A DNA stretch of 64,000 nt from Methanomicrobia archaeon DTU008 (GTDB taxonomy: Archaea; Thermoplasmatota; Thermoplasmata; Methanomassiliicoccales; Methanomassiliicoccaceae). Below are positions 51,644 through 60,382 of this stretch, piece by piece. The first letter of the stretch is position 1; every line of letters begins with the position of its first letter. A model generated the notes under the pieces. It was not told the DNA's origin, did no database searches, and saw nothing but the letters and a program-made list of their open reading frames with translations. The stretch lies in assembly GCA_001512965.1 (NCBI GenBank), contig LFRW01000035.1:30740-94739 (forward strand), read 5' to 3'. Position numbers and translations under genes: made by a program.

Positions 51644-51785
51644 GCTTCCCGGATCGTTATATCGGCATAAAATCTCTTCATCTAGATATACTGCCCATGA
51701 GGATAAGCTCATCGCTCATGAGGGAAAAGGAAAAAGTGGGTTCTGACGGCCTGCCGATGTGCAGGGCCGCCGTCCCCCTCTCACA

Positions 51786-52418
51786 TCACGCGTTGGCGTT
51801 TATGATGCGCTCGATGTTGGTATCGACCAGTTCGATGGTGACCGTCGCGTTGTCGTCATCGGTCACCGCGCGGTACAGGATAGGTAGGTCCTTGCCGACA
51901 TAATAGTCGATGACCATGGATCCTTCGACCACCCTGTAATGCAGCACGTTCCTGGGGCCGAACACGGTATCGACGGTCTCCTCGCCGATCAGCTCACCGA
52001 ACTCTTCCGGGTCCTCTAGGTCCGGGGTCGTTCCCAGAGTGTCATTGGCATCGCTCTCCCAGCTGAAGGTGAAGACCTGTCCGTCGACGGTCTGTTCCAT
52101 CCTGACATCATATTTTTCGATAGTGACGTTCAGGAACGTCAATCTCATCGTGCCGTCCGTCAGACCTTCCGCATCGAAGATCGAGTATTCGATGAAGTCG
52201 CCGTCGTTCAGATCGAAGGCCTGACTCAAGGAGCCTCCATCGCCCCCGATGCCGCCATCGTTCGACCCATCTCCTCCGCTGGACGGTGAGTCGAACGCCC
52301 CCAGCATGTACGCCATCGCGGTAGCTATTATCAGCACCGCTGCGATGGCAACCACCGCCAAGATCAAGCCACGTCCTGACCTTGGCTTCGGACGTACAGT
52401 GTCGTCGCTCATTTCCAT
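51786..52418 (-). CDS. membrane-anchored extracytoplasmic protein, unknown
   Basis: A 210-residue protein with a short basic N terminus (RPKPRSGRG), one transmembrane helix (about 19-41), a Gly/Ser/Asp-rich linker and a soluble beta-rich domain of about 140 residues outside. No domain recognised; similar lipoprotein-like proteins are frequent in this lineage. A TATA-like GTTATATC centred near 52447 supports ATG 52418 as a leaderless start; ATG 52412 is possible. Confidence 0.7.
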   Translation of the reverse strand: MEMSDDTVRPKPRSGRGLILAVVAIAAVLIIATAMAYMLGAFDSPSSGGDGSNDGGIGGDGGSLSQAFDLNDGDFIEYSIFDAEGLTDGTMRLTFLNVTIEKYDVRMEQTVDGQVFTFSWESDANDTLGTTPDLEDPEEFGELIGEETVDTVFGPRNVLHYRVVEGSMVIDYYVGKDLPILYRAVTDDDNATVTIELVDTNIERIINANA

Positions 52419-52957
52419 CGAGATGACATTGCGAGCAGGAGGAGATATAACATTATCTAATGAGATAATATAAGCTATCGATATTTTTTCGATGATATGA
52501 ACGAAATGAGCAGGTCTGGCCCATGATGTCGGTCCATCGGCGTCGTGGGCTGCATGATCGGAGGGGCGTATGGAAAGTGCTTCGACGACCCGACATGACC
52601 CTGGCCGTTCCATGGGTTCGTGAGCGCCTTCACGATGGGAGCGATGGATGCGGCCTCGCGCACGGCCGTGTTCAATGACGTCCGCCCCTGTCATCGGATC
52701 CACCCCGCCCATTCGTGATCATCCATCGTCCGTCGCTCCATCTCATCTCGCAACGGTCCGTTACGATGTAGAAGTCGACGATCCTCATCCGGCGTGTGAG
52801 GGCCATGTGAGCGATCTTCCAGAGAGTCGTGCTCCCATCCTTGCATCGGATAGATCTTGCAGACAATTTCTTCGAAAACGTCTCATAGATGTCTGATTAT
52901 CTTTGATGGTAACAGTAAAATGCATATATCATCAGCATCCAAGAATAGACGGTTAAT
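52419..52957. other. intergenic region, mostly empty
   Basis: About 540 bp. The left end holds the promoter of the minus-strand gene and a T6 run near 52486. The middle has only short, poor open frames on both strands. The right end is AT-rich with a plus-strand TATA-like GCATATATC at 52922-52930, which points to the small gene at 52958. Confidence 0.4.
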
Positions 52958-53116
52958 GTGCCTGGCTCGACAAGCAAGGCGAGGTTGGTGAAACGAATCG
53001 GAGGATGGAACAGCGGAATAGAACAGGCCGAAATCGAAGGGCGAAAGGCGGCCGAGCTGAAGAGATCATGGCCGAGATCGGCAAGGATGAAGGAAAATCA
53101 TGAGGTAGGATCATGA
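52958..53116 (+). CDS. possible 52-residue basic protein coupled to the next gene
   Basis: A GTG-initiated frame of 52 codons ending in TGA that overlaps the next gene's ATG (ATGA at 53113-53116). The peptide is basic (about 14 Lys/Arg) with an AEIEGRKAAELKR helix. A TATA-like element lies about 32 bp upstream. A competing frame, ATG 53005 to TGA 53103 (32 codons), has similar quality, so this is tentative. Confidence 0.4.
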   Translation: MPGSTSKARLVKRIGGWNSGIEQAEIEGRKAAELKRSWPRSARMKENHEVGS

Positions 53117-54162
53117 ACGACCCACAGAGGGAAGCTAGAAGAAGGCTTGAGGATGAAGAGAGGATCCGCCGCCTCAGAGAGGGCGGCGAGAGCATGAGAG
53201 CGCAACTGGCCATAGAGGAGGCGCAGAGGAGCAGGACCGGAAGGGAGACCACAGGTTTCACGGGCCTCACCCCTGAGGAGGAGGAAAGGCGCCGGCTCAT
53301 GAGCGCCGAGAGGTCCACACACCCCGGCCTGGGAGAGACCCAGCGTGCCACCATGTCCATGTGGGGCAGGGAGTCTCGTGGCATGGAAGGCCGTGGGGAG
53401 ATGACCATGGAGGACCGCATCGCGCGGGAGATCGAGGCGGAGCGCCGGCCCCTGGATGTTCCTGGCCCAACGCCGGCCGAACAGATGGCCGAGATGGACA
53501 TCGAGAGGAGATCCAGGATCGTGGAGGGCCGCCAGTATGGGACCGCCGAGAAAGCTGCCGAGGGTGACCTGGGAAGGGCCGGCGGCGGCACCTACTACTA
53601 TGGAGGGCGTGAGTCTCAGGCAGGAGGGCTCGCCTCCACGGGAAGCTCGTTCGGCCGGTCCGAGCACATGCCTTCCAGAAAGCCCCCTATAGAGGCCGAG
53701 GCCACCCCCATGGAAAGGATGAAGGGGAGGGGCGAGGGCGTCGTGTCGACCGCCGGACAGGTGGGCGGAGAGGCCGTCAGCCGTACCAAGGTGGTCGGCG
53801 AGCAGGCGGTCGGCAAGACCCGGGGGTACGGTCGCCGCCTGGGAGAGAAGACCAAGGAGGTGACGGGTGGGCAGAGCGCCGAGGACCTTGCCGCCCAGGC
53901 GGGAGAATCGATCGGCAGAGGCATCCGCAAGGTCATGGCCGTAGGGTCTGGAATACTGTCCGGCCTCCGCCGCGGTGTGGAGGAATCCTCCAGATCGTCC
54001 CGGGAGCGTCGCCGCGAGAGCGAGATGGAGCGAGAGGTACGAGAAGAGCCTGAGCGGTTCGAGGAGAGGGAGACCTACAGGTCCGAGGTCAGCGAGGGCC
54101 GCGAGACCCAACCTCGCAGGGAGATCCGGGAGACGGAGTATAGGGAGGTCAGAAAGAAATAA
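53113..54162 (+). CDS. highly charged, probably disordered protein
   Basis: A 349-residue protein made mostly of Arg, Glu, Gly, Ser and Met. The N-terminal third (about 1-80) and the C-terminal 60 residues are alternating Arg/Glu helices of coiled-coil or disordered type. A central region (about 210-290) has repeated GE-V/A-x-R/K-TK units resembling stress (LEA-like) helices, then one short apolar stretch (VMAVGSGILSGL). An unusually long open frame on the opposite strand is a by-product of the GC-rich codons. No family known. Confidence 0.68.
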   Translation: MNDPQREARRRLEDEERIRRLREGGESMRAQLAIEEAQRSRTGRETTGFTGLTPEEEERRRLMSAERSTHPGLGETQRATMSMWGRESRGMEGRGEMTMEDRIAREIEAERRPLDVPGPTPAEQMAEMDIERRSRIVEGRQYGTAEKAAEGDLGRAGGGTYYYGGRESQAGGLASTGSSFGRSEHMPSRKPPIEAEATPMERMKGRGEGVVSTAGQVGGEAVSRTKVVGEQAVGKTRGYGRRLGEKTKEVTGGQSAEDLAAQAGESIGRGIRKVMAVGSGILSGLRRGVEESSRSSRERRRESEMEREVREEPERFEERETYRSEVSEGRETQPRREIRETEYREVRKK

Positions 54163-54194
54163 TCACCCTGATACAGAGGCATCCGCGAACCAAC

Positions 54195-54231
54195 GCCCCG
54201 GGCGCCCTGCCCGGGGCTGAAAAATTAAAAG
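54195..54231. terminator. hairpin and T tract between converging genes
   Basis: A perfect 8-bp stem GCCCCGGG/CCCGGGGC with a 7-nt loop (54195-54217) lies between the disordered protein gene and the pyrophosphatase gene. The adjoining TTTTAATTTTT on the minus strand (54219-54231) is a likely oligo-T terminator for the latter. Confidence 0.55.
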
Positions 54232-54244
54232 ATGGCCCTGCGGC

Positions 54245-54775
54245 TCATCCAAAGGTTTTCTTGTATAGCTCCATGCCGTCGAGGACGCACTGCATGCCAG
54301 ATTCGCGACCCTCCCAGCCAAGCACCTCGGTTCTCTTGTTCTCCTCGAGATGCTTGTACGTCCGGAAGAACTCGGCGATCTCATCGAGGTAATGGGTGGG
54401 CAGGTCGGTAAGGTCATGGTACTCGCGATTGCGCGGGTCCCTGATCGCGGCGCACAGCACCTTGTCGTCGGCACCCTTCTCATCCCTCATCCGCAGCACC
54501 CCCAACGGCCTCGCCTCGATGACGCAACCGGTGAAGGTAGGTTCGGAGATGACGACCATGGCGTCGATGGCATCCCCATCCTCGTAGAAGGTCTGTGGGA
54601 TCATTCCATACTCGAGAGGGAAGACAACGCTGGAATGGAGCACACGGTCCAGGATGATCGCATCATGCTCCTTGGACACTTCATACTTGTTCTTGCTTCC
54701 CTTGGGCGTCTCCACAATGACGTAGATATTTCGAGGTGGATCCTTGCCAGTAGGTAGCTCTTTGAATAGGCTCAT
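54245..54775 (-). CDS. ppa: inorganic pyrophosphatase, family I
   Basis: Hydrolyses pyrophosphate to drive biosynthesis. The 176-residue enzyme has the family I core: SKNKYEV, FPLEYGMIP, the metal-binding DGDAIDAMV and DEKGADDKV, and RTYKHLEE. The length is standard for archaeal hexameric enzymes. Alone on its strand; Sec61-beta lies 99 bp upstream. Confidence 0.96.
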   Translation of the reverse strand: MSLFKELPTGKDPPRNIYVIVETPKGSKNKYEVSKEHDAIILDRVLHSSVVFPLEYGMIPQTFYEDGDAIDAMVVISEPTFTGCVIEARPLGVLRMRDEKGADDKVLCAAIRDPRNREYHDLTDLPTHYLDEIAEFFRTYKHLEENKRTEVLGWEGRESGMQCVLDGMELYKKTFG

Positions 54776-54847
54776 TGTATTCCCAGGGGAGCAAGTTGCA
54801 CCCTATATTATTGTTTTCGCATCTACCATCGCTGACGCTATGGAGGG

Positions 54848-54860
54848 TCGAAAAAGAAGG
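54848..54860 (-). terminator. oligo-T tract after Sec61-beta
   Basis: CCTTCTTTTTCGA on the minus strand, about 15 bp after the Sec61-beta stop. A simple archaeal terminator is likely. Confidence 0.4.
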
Positions 54861-54874
54861 ATCGGGCGATGGGC

Positions 54875-55045
54875 TCAGGTCGGCCAGATGGCGCCTGCCA
54901 GCAGGACGACGGCGATGGTCATCACGATGGCCACGACTATGTAGGTGGGCTTCAGCACCGGCCCCTTCTCCGTTTCGGAGTCGAAGTAGCGGATGAGCCC
55001 GGCGGCGGACTGGAATCCCTGGTTCTTCTTGCTCTTTGGGGGCAT
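54875..55045 (-). CDS. secG: preprotein translocase subunit Sec61-beta
   Basis: A 56-residue tail-anchored subunit of the SecYE-beta channel. The cytoplasmic part has the family motif SAAGLIRYFDSE (residues 13-24), and one membrane helix follows at about 35-54. A minus-strand GTTAAATA (55076-55083) sits about 34 bp before the ATG. Too short for many gene callers. Confidence 0.92.
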   Translation of the reverse strand: MPPKSKKNQGFQSAAGLIRYFDSETEKGPVLKPTYIVVAIVMTIAVVLLAGAIWPT

Positions 55046-55272
55046 GGCTATCGGACCGAGAATCCACTATGCCCGTATTTAACCTATGCGGCAGAGACCG
55101 CATCGATGACCTCGGCCGGATATCGTCATGCGACGTAGGGCGATCGACGGGGCCGTCAGATGTGACGGCGATACGTGCCACGTCCCCCCATCATCCCATG
55201 TCGAAGAGCGCCGACGGACCGCCTTATCATACATGTCCAGGTTCACGCCGAACATCGGTCCAGCAAGATAGG

Positions 55273-55280
55273 TTTTATAT
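55273..55280 (+). promoter_or_regulatory. TATA box of lysS
   Basis: TTTTATAT about 34 bp before the ATG at 55311, predicting a leader of only a few nucleotides. Confidence 0.55.
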
Positions 55281-55310
55281 GATTGTGCCCGTTTGCGCTA
55301 GACGGTTAGC

Positions 55311-56855
55311 ATGCACTGGGCAGATGTAATCGCTCGGGATCTTATCTCCAGGACTGAATCCAACCTGATCTCCACTGGCATCACTCCTTCCGGCACCCTC
55401 CACGTGGGTACCCTGAGGGAAGCCATCACCGCTGAGGCGGTGCGCAAATCCACTGTCAAGGCCGGAGGGAACGTGAGGATGATCTACCTGGTGGATTCCT
55501 TCGATCCGTTGCGCAGGCGATACCCCTTCTTGCCGGAGAGCTTCGAGGCTGAGGTGGGAAAGCCTCTTGCCTACATACCGTGCCCGTGCGGTGAGCATGA
55601 TAATTACGCCCAGCACTACATCCAACCTTTCCTCGACTCCATCCAGGAGCTGGGCATTCACTGCGAGGTCCTATGGACCCATGAGCAGTACGAGCAGGGC
55701 AAGTTCGCCGACGTCATCGACACTGCCATCGTGAACAAGGACCGCGTGAGCGAGATCCTCAAGGAGGTCAGCGGAAGGGACCTTCCGCCAGACTTCTACC
55801 CATATTCTCCAAGGTGCGAGAAATGCGGCCGCCTGACCCATGCGAAGGTGACCGGCTATGAGAAGCCGTTCGTGAGCTATGAGTGTGCATGCGGTCATTC
55901 CGGGAAGGCGGACATACGCAAGGCCGATGGGAAGATGCCCTGGAGGGTGGAATGGGCGGCGAAGTGGAAGGTGTTCGGGGTCACCTGTGAACCGTTCGGA
56001 AAGGACCATGCAGCCGCCGGCGGTTCATACGACACCGGCGTCAGACTGGCCAGGGAGATCTTCGGAATGGAGCCCCCTCGGCCGATACCATATGAGTTCG
56101 TCCAGCTGAAGGGTAAGGGACAGATGCACAAGTCCACCGGCTCTTCCGTGACCGGCGTCGACGCTCTCCGCATCACGCCGCCGCAGGTGATGAACTACAT
56201 CATCTTGAGGGTGAATCCGGAGAGGCACATCGACTATGACTCGGGAATGGGCATCCTGGACATGGTGGATGAGTACGACAGGACCGAGAAGATGTTCTAT
56301 TCTGGGGAGGTCGAGGAGAGGGATGCGGACCTGCTCCGCGCTTACGAGCTCTCGCAACCCGAAGGTCCAAGGAGCAAGCAACCCCTCCAGATACCTTATC
56401 GCCATCTCGTCTCCCTTGTCCAGATCACCGATGGCTTCGATGGGGTCGTCGCCATCCTCACGCGCATGGGGATGCTCGATGATTCGGTGGCCCCGGAGGA
56501 CATGGCGATCCTGAAGCAGAGGGTCGACTGCGTGAAATACTGGCTTGACGCCTTCGCCCCGGATCAGGTCAAGTTCGAGGTTTGCCAGTCCATGCCCGGA
56601 TGCCAGCTTTCCGAGCAGGAGAAGGACTTCCTGGCCCGACTCTATGATTCGATGTGCGAGGCGGAATGGGAGGGAGAGAGGCTGCACGATGCCATCTACA
56701 CCTGCGCCAAGGAATGTCCAGTGGGGCCGAGGGGAGGCTTCCAGGTGCTGTATCGGATATTCTGCAATCAGAAGCAGGGACCTCGCCTGGGATTCTTCCT
56801 CTCCACCCTGGACCGCGACTTCGTGCTCGGCCGGATCAAGGAAGCATCCGACTGA
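55311..56855 (+). CDS. lysS: lysyl-tRNA synthetase, class I
   Basis: Charges tRNA-Lys. The 514-residue class I enzyme (archaeal LysK type) has the HIGH-like PSGTLHVGTLRE (26-37), a zinc-like region RCEKCGRLTHAK with YECACGHSG, and a KMSKS-like QMHKSTGS. Class I LysRS is typical of archaea, unlike the class II bacterial enzyme. Transcribed alone. Confidence 0.95.
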   Translation: MHWADVIARDLISRTESNLISTGITPSGTLHVGTLREAITAEAVRKSTVKAGGNVRMIYLVDSFDPLRRRYPFLPESFEAEVGKPLAYIPCPCGEHDNYAQHYIQPFLDSIQELGIHCEVLWTHEQYEQGKFADVIDTAIVNKDRVSEILKEVSGRDLPPDFYPYSPRCEKCGRLTHAKVTGYEKPFVSYECACGHSGKADIRKADGKMPWRVEWAAKWKVFGVTCEPFGKDHAAAGGSYDTGVRLAREIFGMEPPRPIPYEFVQLKGKGQMHKSTGSSVTGVDALRITPPQVMNYIILRVNPERHIDYDSGMGILDMVDEYDRTEKMFYSGEVEERDADLLRAYELSQPEGPRSKQPLQIPYRHLVSLVQITDGFDGVVAILTRMGMLDDSVAPEDMAILKQRVDCVKYWLDAFAPDQVKFEVCQSMPGCQLSEQEKDFLARLYDSMCEAEWEGERLHDAIYTCAKECPVGPRGGFQVLYRIFCNQKQGPRLGFFLSTLDRDFVLGRIKEASD

Positions 56856-57175
56856 GCCTCACCGTCGAGACGCCGGAGCATCTGGCAATGGTCCCAGGAT
56901 ATGGCATCGGCAAGGTCCAACGAGCGTAGGGGCCGCTTCTGCACTTTCCGCTCCATCGAGCGCAGCCTCCATCGTTGCTTGCGCAAAGCCTCCTTATGGT
57001 CTATGGTGAAAAACGATAGGCCCCACCTCGTTAGCTGGACCCATGGCAGCCGTAGGTTCTATGTCCCCGCATGGCGGCAGGCGTGAATCGCGTCAACGCG
57101 CTTCCTGACCGCAGATCTCCATGAATTAGCACGTAGTCCATCGCCGCCTTTCTGTCGTTAAATGATGAGGAACGA

Positions 57176-57190
57176 TTTAGGTACGCCAAA
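57176..57190. promoter_or_regulatory. DtxR/IdeR-like box upstream of the feo TATA
   Basis: TTTAGGTACGCCAAA. Its reverse complement, TTTGGCGTACCTAAA, matches the second box at 13 of 15 positions. The TTAGGT half resembles the DtxR consensus. It abuts the BRE/TATA region. Confidence 0.6.
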
Positions 57191-57191
57191 A

Positions 57192-57198
57192 TTAAATA
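57192..57198 (+). promoter_or_regulatory. TATA box of the feo operon
   Basis: TTAAATA, about 40 bp before ATG 57235, predicting transcription from about 57222, inside the second box. Confidence 0.6.
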
Positions 57199-57209
57199 CT
57201 TGAAAGGAA

Positions 57210-57224
57210 TTTGGCTAACCTAAA
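57210..57224. promoter_or_regulatory. DtxR/IdeR-like box at the feo transcript start
   Basis: TTTGGCTAACCTAAA includes CTAACCTAA, a perfect half-site of the bacterial DtxR/IdeR operator. Opposite orientation to the upstream box, centre distance 34 bp. Iron-dependent repression is inferred. Confidence 0.65.
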
Positions 57225-57234
57225 GTGAGGTTAC

Positions 57235-57477
57235 ATGAGCACATTGACCTTGGACGAACTGGAGCCAGGAGAGAGCGCCATTGTAAGGAACGTTAATGCC
57301 AAGGGGCCCGCGAGGCGAAGGATCGCGGAGATGGGCCTCTGCGCTGGAGCCGAGGTCACTGCCGTTCGCCGGGCTCCCCTGAACGATCCCATCGAGATCA
57401 TGGTCCGAGGATACAACCTCTCGCTGAGGAAGGCGGAGGCGGTCAACATCCTCGTGGAGCGAAAGGAGGCTCGTTGA
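57235..57477 (+). CDS. feoA: ferrous iron transport protein FeoA (first copy)
   Basis: An 80-residue SH3-like cytoplasmic protein that supports FeoB. The pattern LEPGESAIVRNV, RRRIAEMGLCAGAEVTAV and DPIEIMVRGYNLSLRKAEA is the FeoA core. First gene of a five-gene ferrous uptake operon; its stop shares a base with the second feoA start (TGATG). Confidence 0.92.
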   Translation: MSTLTLDELEPGESAIVRNVNAKGPARRRIAEMGLCAGAEVTAVRRAPLNDPIEIMVRGYNLSLRKAEAVNILVERKEAR

Positions 57478-57701
57478 TGGTCGCGAAGATGCCGCTGAGC
57501 GTCGTCAGCGACGGCAGCGAGTGCATGGTCCACTCGCTCCGACGATGCAGGGACTCCTCCCGCCTGATGGAGATGGGCTTCGTAGACAAGGCAAGGATCA
57601 GGGTGCTAAGCCGCAGCGATTCAGGCATCATAGCCAACGTGAACGGGGCCAAGCTGGCCCTGAGCATGGAGCTTGCGCGTCAGATAATCGTCACTTGTTG
57701 A
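57477..57701 (+). CDS. FeoA-like protein (second copy)
   Basis: A 74-residue second FeoA domain, diverged from the first but with the same order: LSVVSDGSECMVHSL, SSRLMEMGFVDKARIRVLSR and NGAKLALSMELARQII. GGAGG lies 9 nt before the ATG. Two consecutive feoA genes suggest a hetero-oligomeric FeoA assembly on FeoB. Confidence 0.88.
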   Translation: MVAKMPLSVVSDGSECMVHSLRRCRDSSRLMEMGFVDKARIRVLSRSDSGIIANVNGAKLALSMELARQIIVTC

Positions 57702-57710
57702 GGGGCCGCC

Positions 57711-59675
57711 ATGTCAGGCACCATACGCATCGCATTGATAGGGAACCCTAACGTGGGAAAAACCAGCATCTTCAACTCGCTGACCGGTTTAAGGCAGCAC
57801 GTTGGCAACTGGCCCGGGGTCACCATCGAGAAGAAGTCCGGCGAGTGCCGGCATAAAGGTTGGACGGTGAAGATAACCGATCTGCCAGGCACATACGGTC
57901 TGGAAGCTCGCTCGCCAGATGAACGGATCGCCAACGAATACCTTGTCAGCGGCGAGCCTGATGTGGTCGTGCAGGTGGTCGACGCCACCAATCTGGAAAG
58001 GAACCTATACCTGACCACCCAGCTTCTGGACATGGGCGGGAAGCTGGTCCTGGCCCTCAACATGGCGGATATGGCCGACGGCCGTGGGGACCGCCTTGAC
58101 ATGTCCCGGCTCATTGGTTGGCTGGGCGTTCCCGCGGTACGCACATCGGCCATCCATGGAACGGGGCTGGAAGACCTCCTAGACGCGATCATCGACGCAT
58201 ATCAGAACGATGGGGTCCCCAGACCCGTGGTGGACCTGGGAGCCGAGATCGAGGGCAAGGTGGCCGAACTTCAGGGATGTCTGGACGATCGAAAGCACCT
58301 GGCACGCTGGACCGCCCTTCGGCTGCTTGGAGGGGTCCTCGACCCCTCCGAGGTCACCGCCGACGGTTCCGTCACGGCAGGCCTATTGGAGGCCCTGAAC
58401 GGCGTGGACAAGGAGGAAATGGAGCTGGACATTGTGGACCGCAGGTACGCGGCCATATCCTCCGAACTGAAGGAGATCTACAGCAGAGGTGCCTCCAGGC
58501 GCTCGCTTTCCGATGCGATCGACCGCGTGACGACGCACAAGTATCTCGGCATCCCGATATTCCTCTCCCTCATGTGGGGGATGTTCCAGCTCACCTTCGT
58601 GGCCGCCGCACCCTTCGCCACGGCCATCGACTCGGGCTTCATGTGGCTCGCATCGTTCGCGGCCGAGAACATCCAGCCCGAGTGGCTGGCATCGCTCCTT
58701 GGCGAGGGAGTCATCGGCGGCGTCGGGGCCGTCCTGGTGTTCCTGCCGAACATAATGGTGATGTTCCTCCTCATCGCCATATTGGAGGCAAGCGGCTATC
58801 TGGCCAGGGCCGCCTTCATAATGGATCGCGTGATGTCCCGGCTGGGCCTTCACGGCAAGTCCTTCATACCCATGCTGCTGGGCTTCGGGTGCAATGTCCC
58901 GGCCATCATGGCCACGCGCACCATCGAGGATGAGAGGAGCCGCATAGTTACGATCCTGTCGGCCCCGTACATCTCATGCTCCGCCCGCCTGCCGGTGTAC
59001 CTGCTCCTTGCCGGGATATTCTTCCCCGACAACGCTGGCACCGTGCTGTTCCTGCTATATCTGCTAGGCATCGGCGTGGCCGTCCTGTCGGCCCTGCTGT
59101 TCCGCCGGACCATATTGAAGGGCGAGAGCTCCCCGTTCATCATGGAGCTGCCTCCCTACCGGATGCCGAGGCTGAAGGACGTGCTGCTCCAGATGTGGGA
59201 GAGGGGCTCCATGTACCTGAGGAAGGCCGGCACGATAATCCTGCTCGGTGCGATCATGGTATGGGCCCTTGCCAGCCTGCCATGGGGCGTGGAGTATGGA
59301 AGCGAGGCGAGCTACGCCGGTGCGCTCGGCCATGTCCTGGAACCCATCCTGGCTCCCTTGGGCTTCGACTGGAAGATAGCGGTCGGCCTGCTCTTCGGCT
59401 TCATGGCAAAGGAGATAATGATCGCCGCCTTGGGCGTCCTGTACGGGGCGGAGGAAGGTGCCGGGCTCGAGGAGGCGATCGCCGCTGACCTGTCCGCTTC
59501 GACCGCCGCAGGCCTGATGACCTTCACGCTGCTCTACACGCCATGCATCGCTGCCCTGGCCACGATATGGAAGGAGACGAGGTCCGTGAAGTGGACGGCC
59601 TTCTCGGTGGCCTACAGCCTTGCGATCGCTTACATCATCAGCTTCGCGGTCACCAACCTGGGGGTGCTACTATGA
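57711..59675 (+). CDS. feoB: ferrous iron transporter FeoB
   Basis: A 654-residue Fe(II) transporter. The N-terminal GTPase has G1 GNPNVGKT (11-18), G3 DLPGTYGLE and G4 LNMADMAD. The membrane part has two Gate motifs with the conserved Cys (LGFGCNVPAIMATRT and LLYTPCIAALATIWKE). The gene overlaps the next by 4 bp. Confidence 0.96.
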   Translation: MSGTIRIALIGNPNVGKTSIFNSLTGLRQHVGNWPGVTIEKKSGECRHKGWTVKITDLPGTYGLEARSPDERIANEYLVSGEPDVVVQVVDATNLERNLYLTTQLLDMGGKLVLALNMADMADGRGDRLDMSRLIGWLGVPAVRTSAIHGTGLEDLLDAIIDAYQNDGVPRPVVDLGAEIEGKVAELQGCLDDRKHLARWTALRLLGGVLDPSEVTADGSVTAGLLEALNGVDKEEMELDIVDRRYAAISSELKEIYSRGASRRSLSDAIDRVTTHKYLGIPIFLSLMWGMFQLTFVAAAPFATAIDSGFMWLASFAAENIQPEWLASLLGEGVIGGVGAVLVFLPNIMVMFLLIAILEASGYLARAAFIMDRVMSRLGLHGKSFIPMLLGFGCNVPAIMATRTIEDERSRIVTILSAPYISCSARLPVYLLLAGIFFPDNAGTVLFLLYLLGIGVAVLSALLFRRTILKGESSPFIMELPPYRMPRLKDVLLQMWERGSMYLRKAGTIILLGAIMVWALASLPWGVEYGSEASYAGALGHVLEPILAPLGFDWKIAVGLLFGFMAKEIMIAALGVLYGAEEGAGLEEAIAADLSASTAAGLMTFTLLYTPCIAALATIWKETRSVKWTAFSVAYSLAIAYIISFAVTNLGVLL

Positions 59676-60112
59676 GGTGCAGGGACGGAATTAGAAACGT
59701 CGCCGCGCCCATGGCGCTCGGCATTGCGTTCATCGCGGTAGGCGTGCTGGAGATGGGGGCGGCGGTTTTCGGGAGCTTCCCAGGTCTTACGAACGGCGAT
59801 CCCGCCATGGGGGCAGTGCTCGTCCTGGCCGGCGCGACCGTCCTGAACGCGGCCAGGGAGTTCCGCGTCGGAAGGGACGGGGACGCCTTCATCATCGTCG
59901 GGTCGGCACTGGGGCTCCTCGCTGGCACGATCGCCATAATGGCCTTGATCGCCACTGGCATGGACGCATGCCTGCCGGGAGGAGAGGGTCGGGCCAACCG
60001 GGATCCGCTGGAACATGCGACGCTGGCAATGCTCATGGTTTTACCGGCGGCGGTGGCGCTGCGCCGTTCGCTCCGGAGATCCCGTTCCTTGCGAGAGGAG
60101 GTGAGGCCATGA
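59672..60112 (+). CDS. membrane protein of the feo operon, unknown
   Basis: A 146-residue protein with four hydrophobic segments and a basic C-terminal tail (LRRSLRRSRSLREE). The N terminus MRCRDGIRN starts within the feoB stop (ATGA), and the stop overlaps the next ATG. I recognise no family. Its position between feoB and the FeoC-like gene points to an accessory role in iron uptake. Confidence 0.75.
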   Translation: MRCRDGIRNVAAPMALGIAFIAVGVLEMGAAVFGSFPGLTNGDPAMGAVLVLAGATVLNAAREFRVGRDGDAFIIVGSALGLLAGTIAIMALIATGMDACLPGGEGRANRDPLEHATLAMLMVLPAAVALRRSLRRSRSLREEVRP

Positions 60113-60375
60113 TACGCGAGCTGCTGGAAGCGATGGCCGCCTCATCCTCGATCGACGACATCTCCCGGAGACTTGAGCTGGACCCGGACGACGTTCGACA
60201 ACGCCTGCTCTTCCTTGAGGTCAAAGGCCTCGTTCAGAAGGTGGAGGCGGTCGGATGCTGGAGAGCATGCGCAGGCTGTGGATGCTGCAAGGACGGCAGG
60301 GTCGATGCCACGGTGGTCTATGAGATGACGGACCGGGGACGCCGCATGCTCGACCGCGTCCCCGTGGAGAGGTGA
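60109..60375 (+). CDS. FeoC-like winged-helix protein with Cys cluster
   Basis: An 88-residue winged-helix protein (SSSIDDISRRLELDPDDVRQ, RLLFLEVKGLVQKV) with a Cys-rich wing CWRACAGCGCCKDGR, containing five cysteines in 12 residues. FeoC proteins carry an Fe-S or metal site in the wing and modulate FeoB. Last gene of the operon; could instead act as a local iron-sensing regulator. Confidence 0.8.
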   Translation: MIRELLEAMAASSSIDDISRRLELDPDDVRQRLLFLEVKGLVQKVEAVGCWRACAGCGCCKDGRVDATVVYEMTDRGRRMLDRVPVER

Positions 60376-60382
60376 GGCCTCC

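Larger units (their letters stand above)
56856..57234. other. intergenic region before feo
   Basis: About 380 bp. The first 300 bp show short overlapping frames of poor quality and no clear motif. The last 60 bp contain the feo promoter with two DtxR-like boxes and a TATA box. Confidence 0.45.

Noticed and set aside
53098..54111. 337-codon minus-strand frame opposite the disordered protein
   Set aside because: The plus frame has the ribosome site and ATGA coupling; the minus frame is Leu/His/Pro/Arg-rich without structure. Not fully excluded because both are low complexity.
56901..57086. 61-codon plus-strand frame before feo
   Set aside because: No ribosome site, no promoter at the right distance and no recognisable family.
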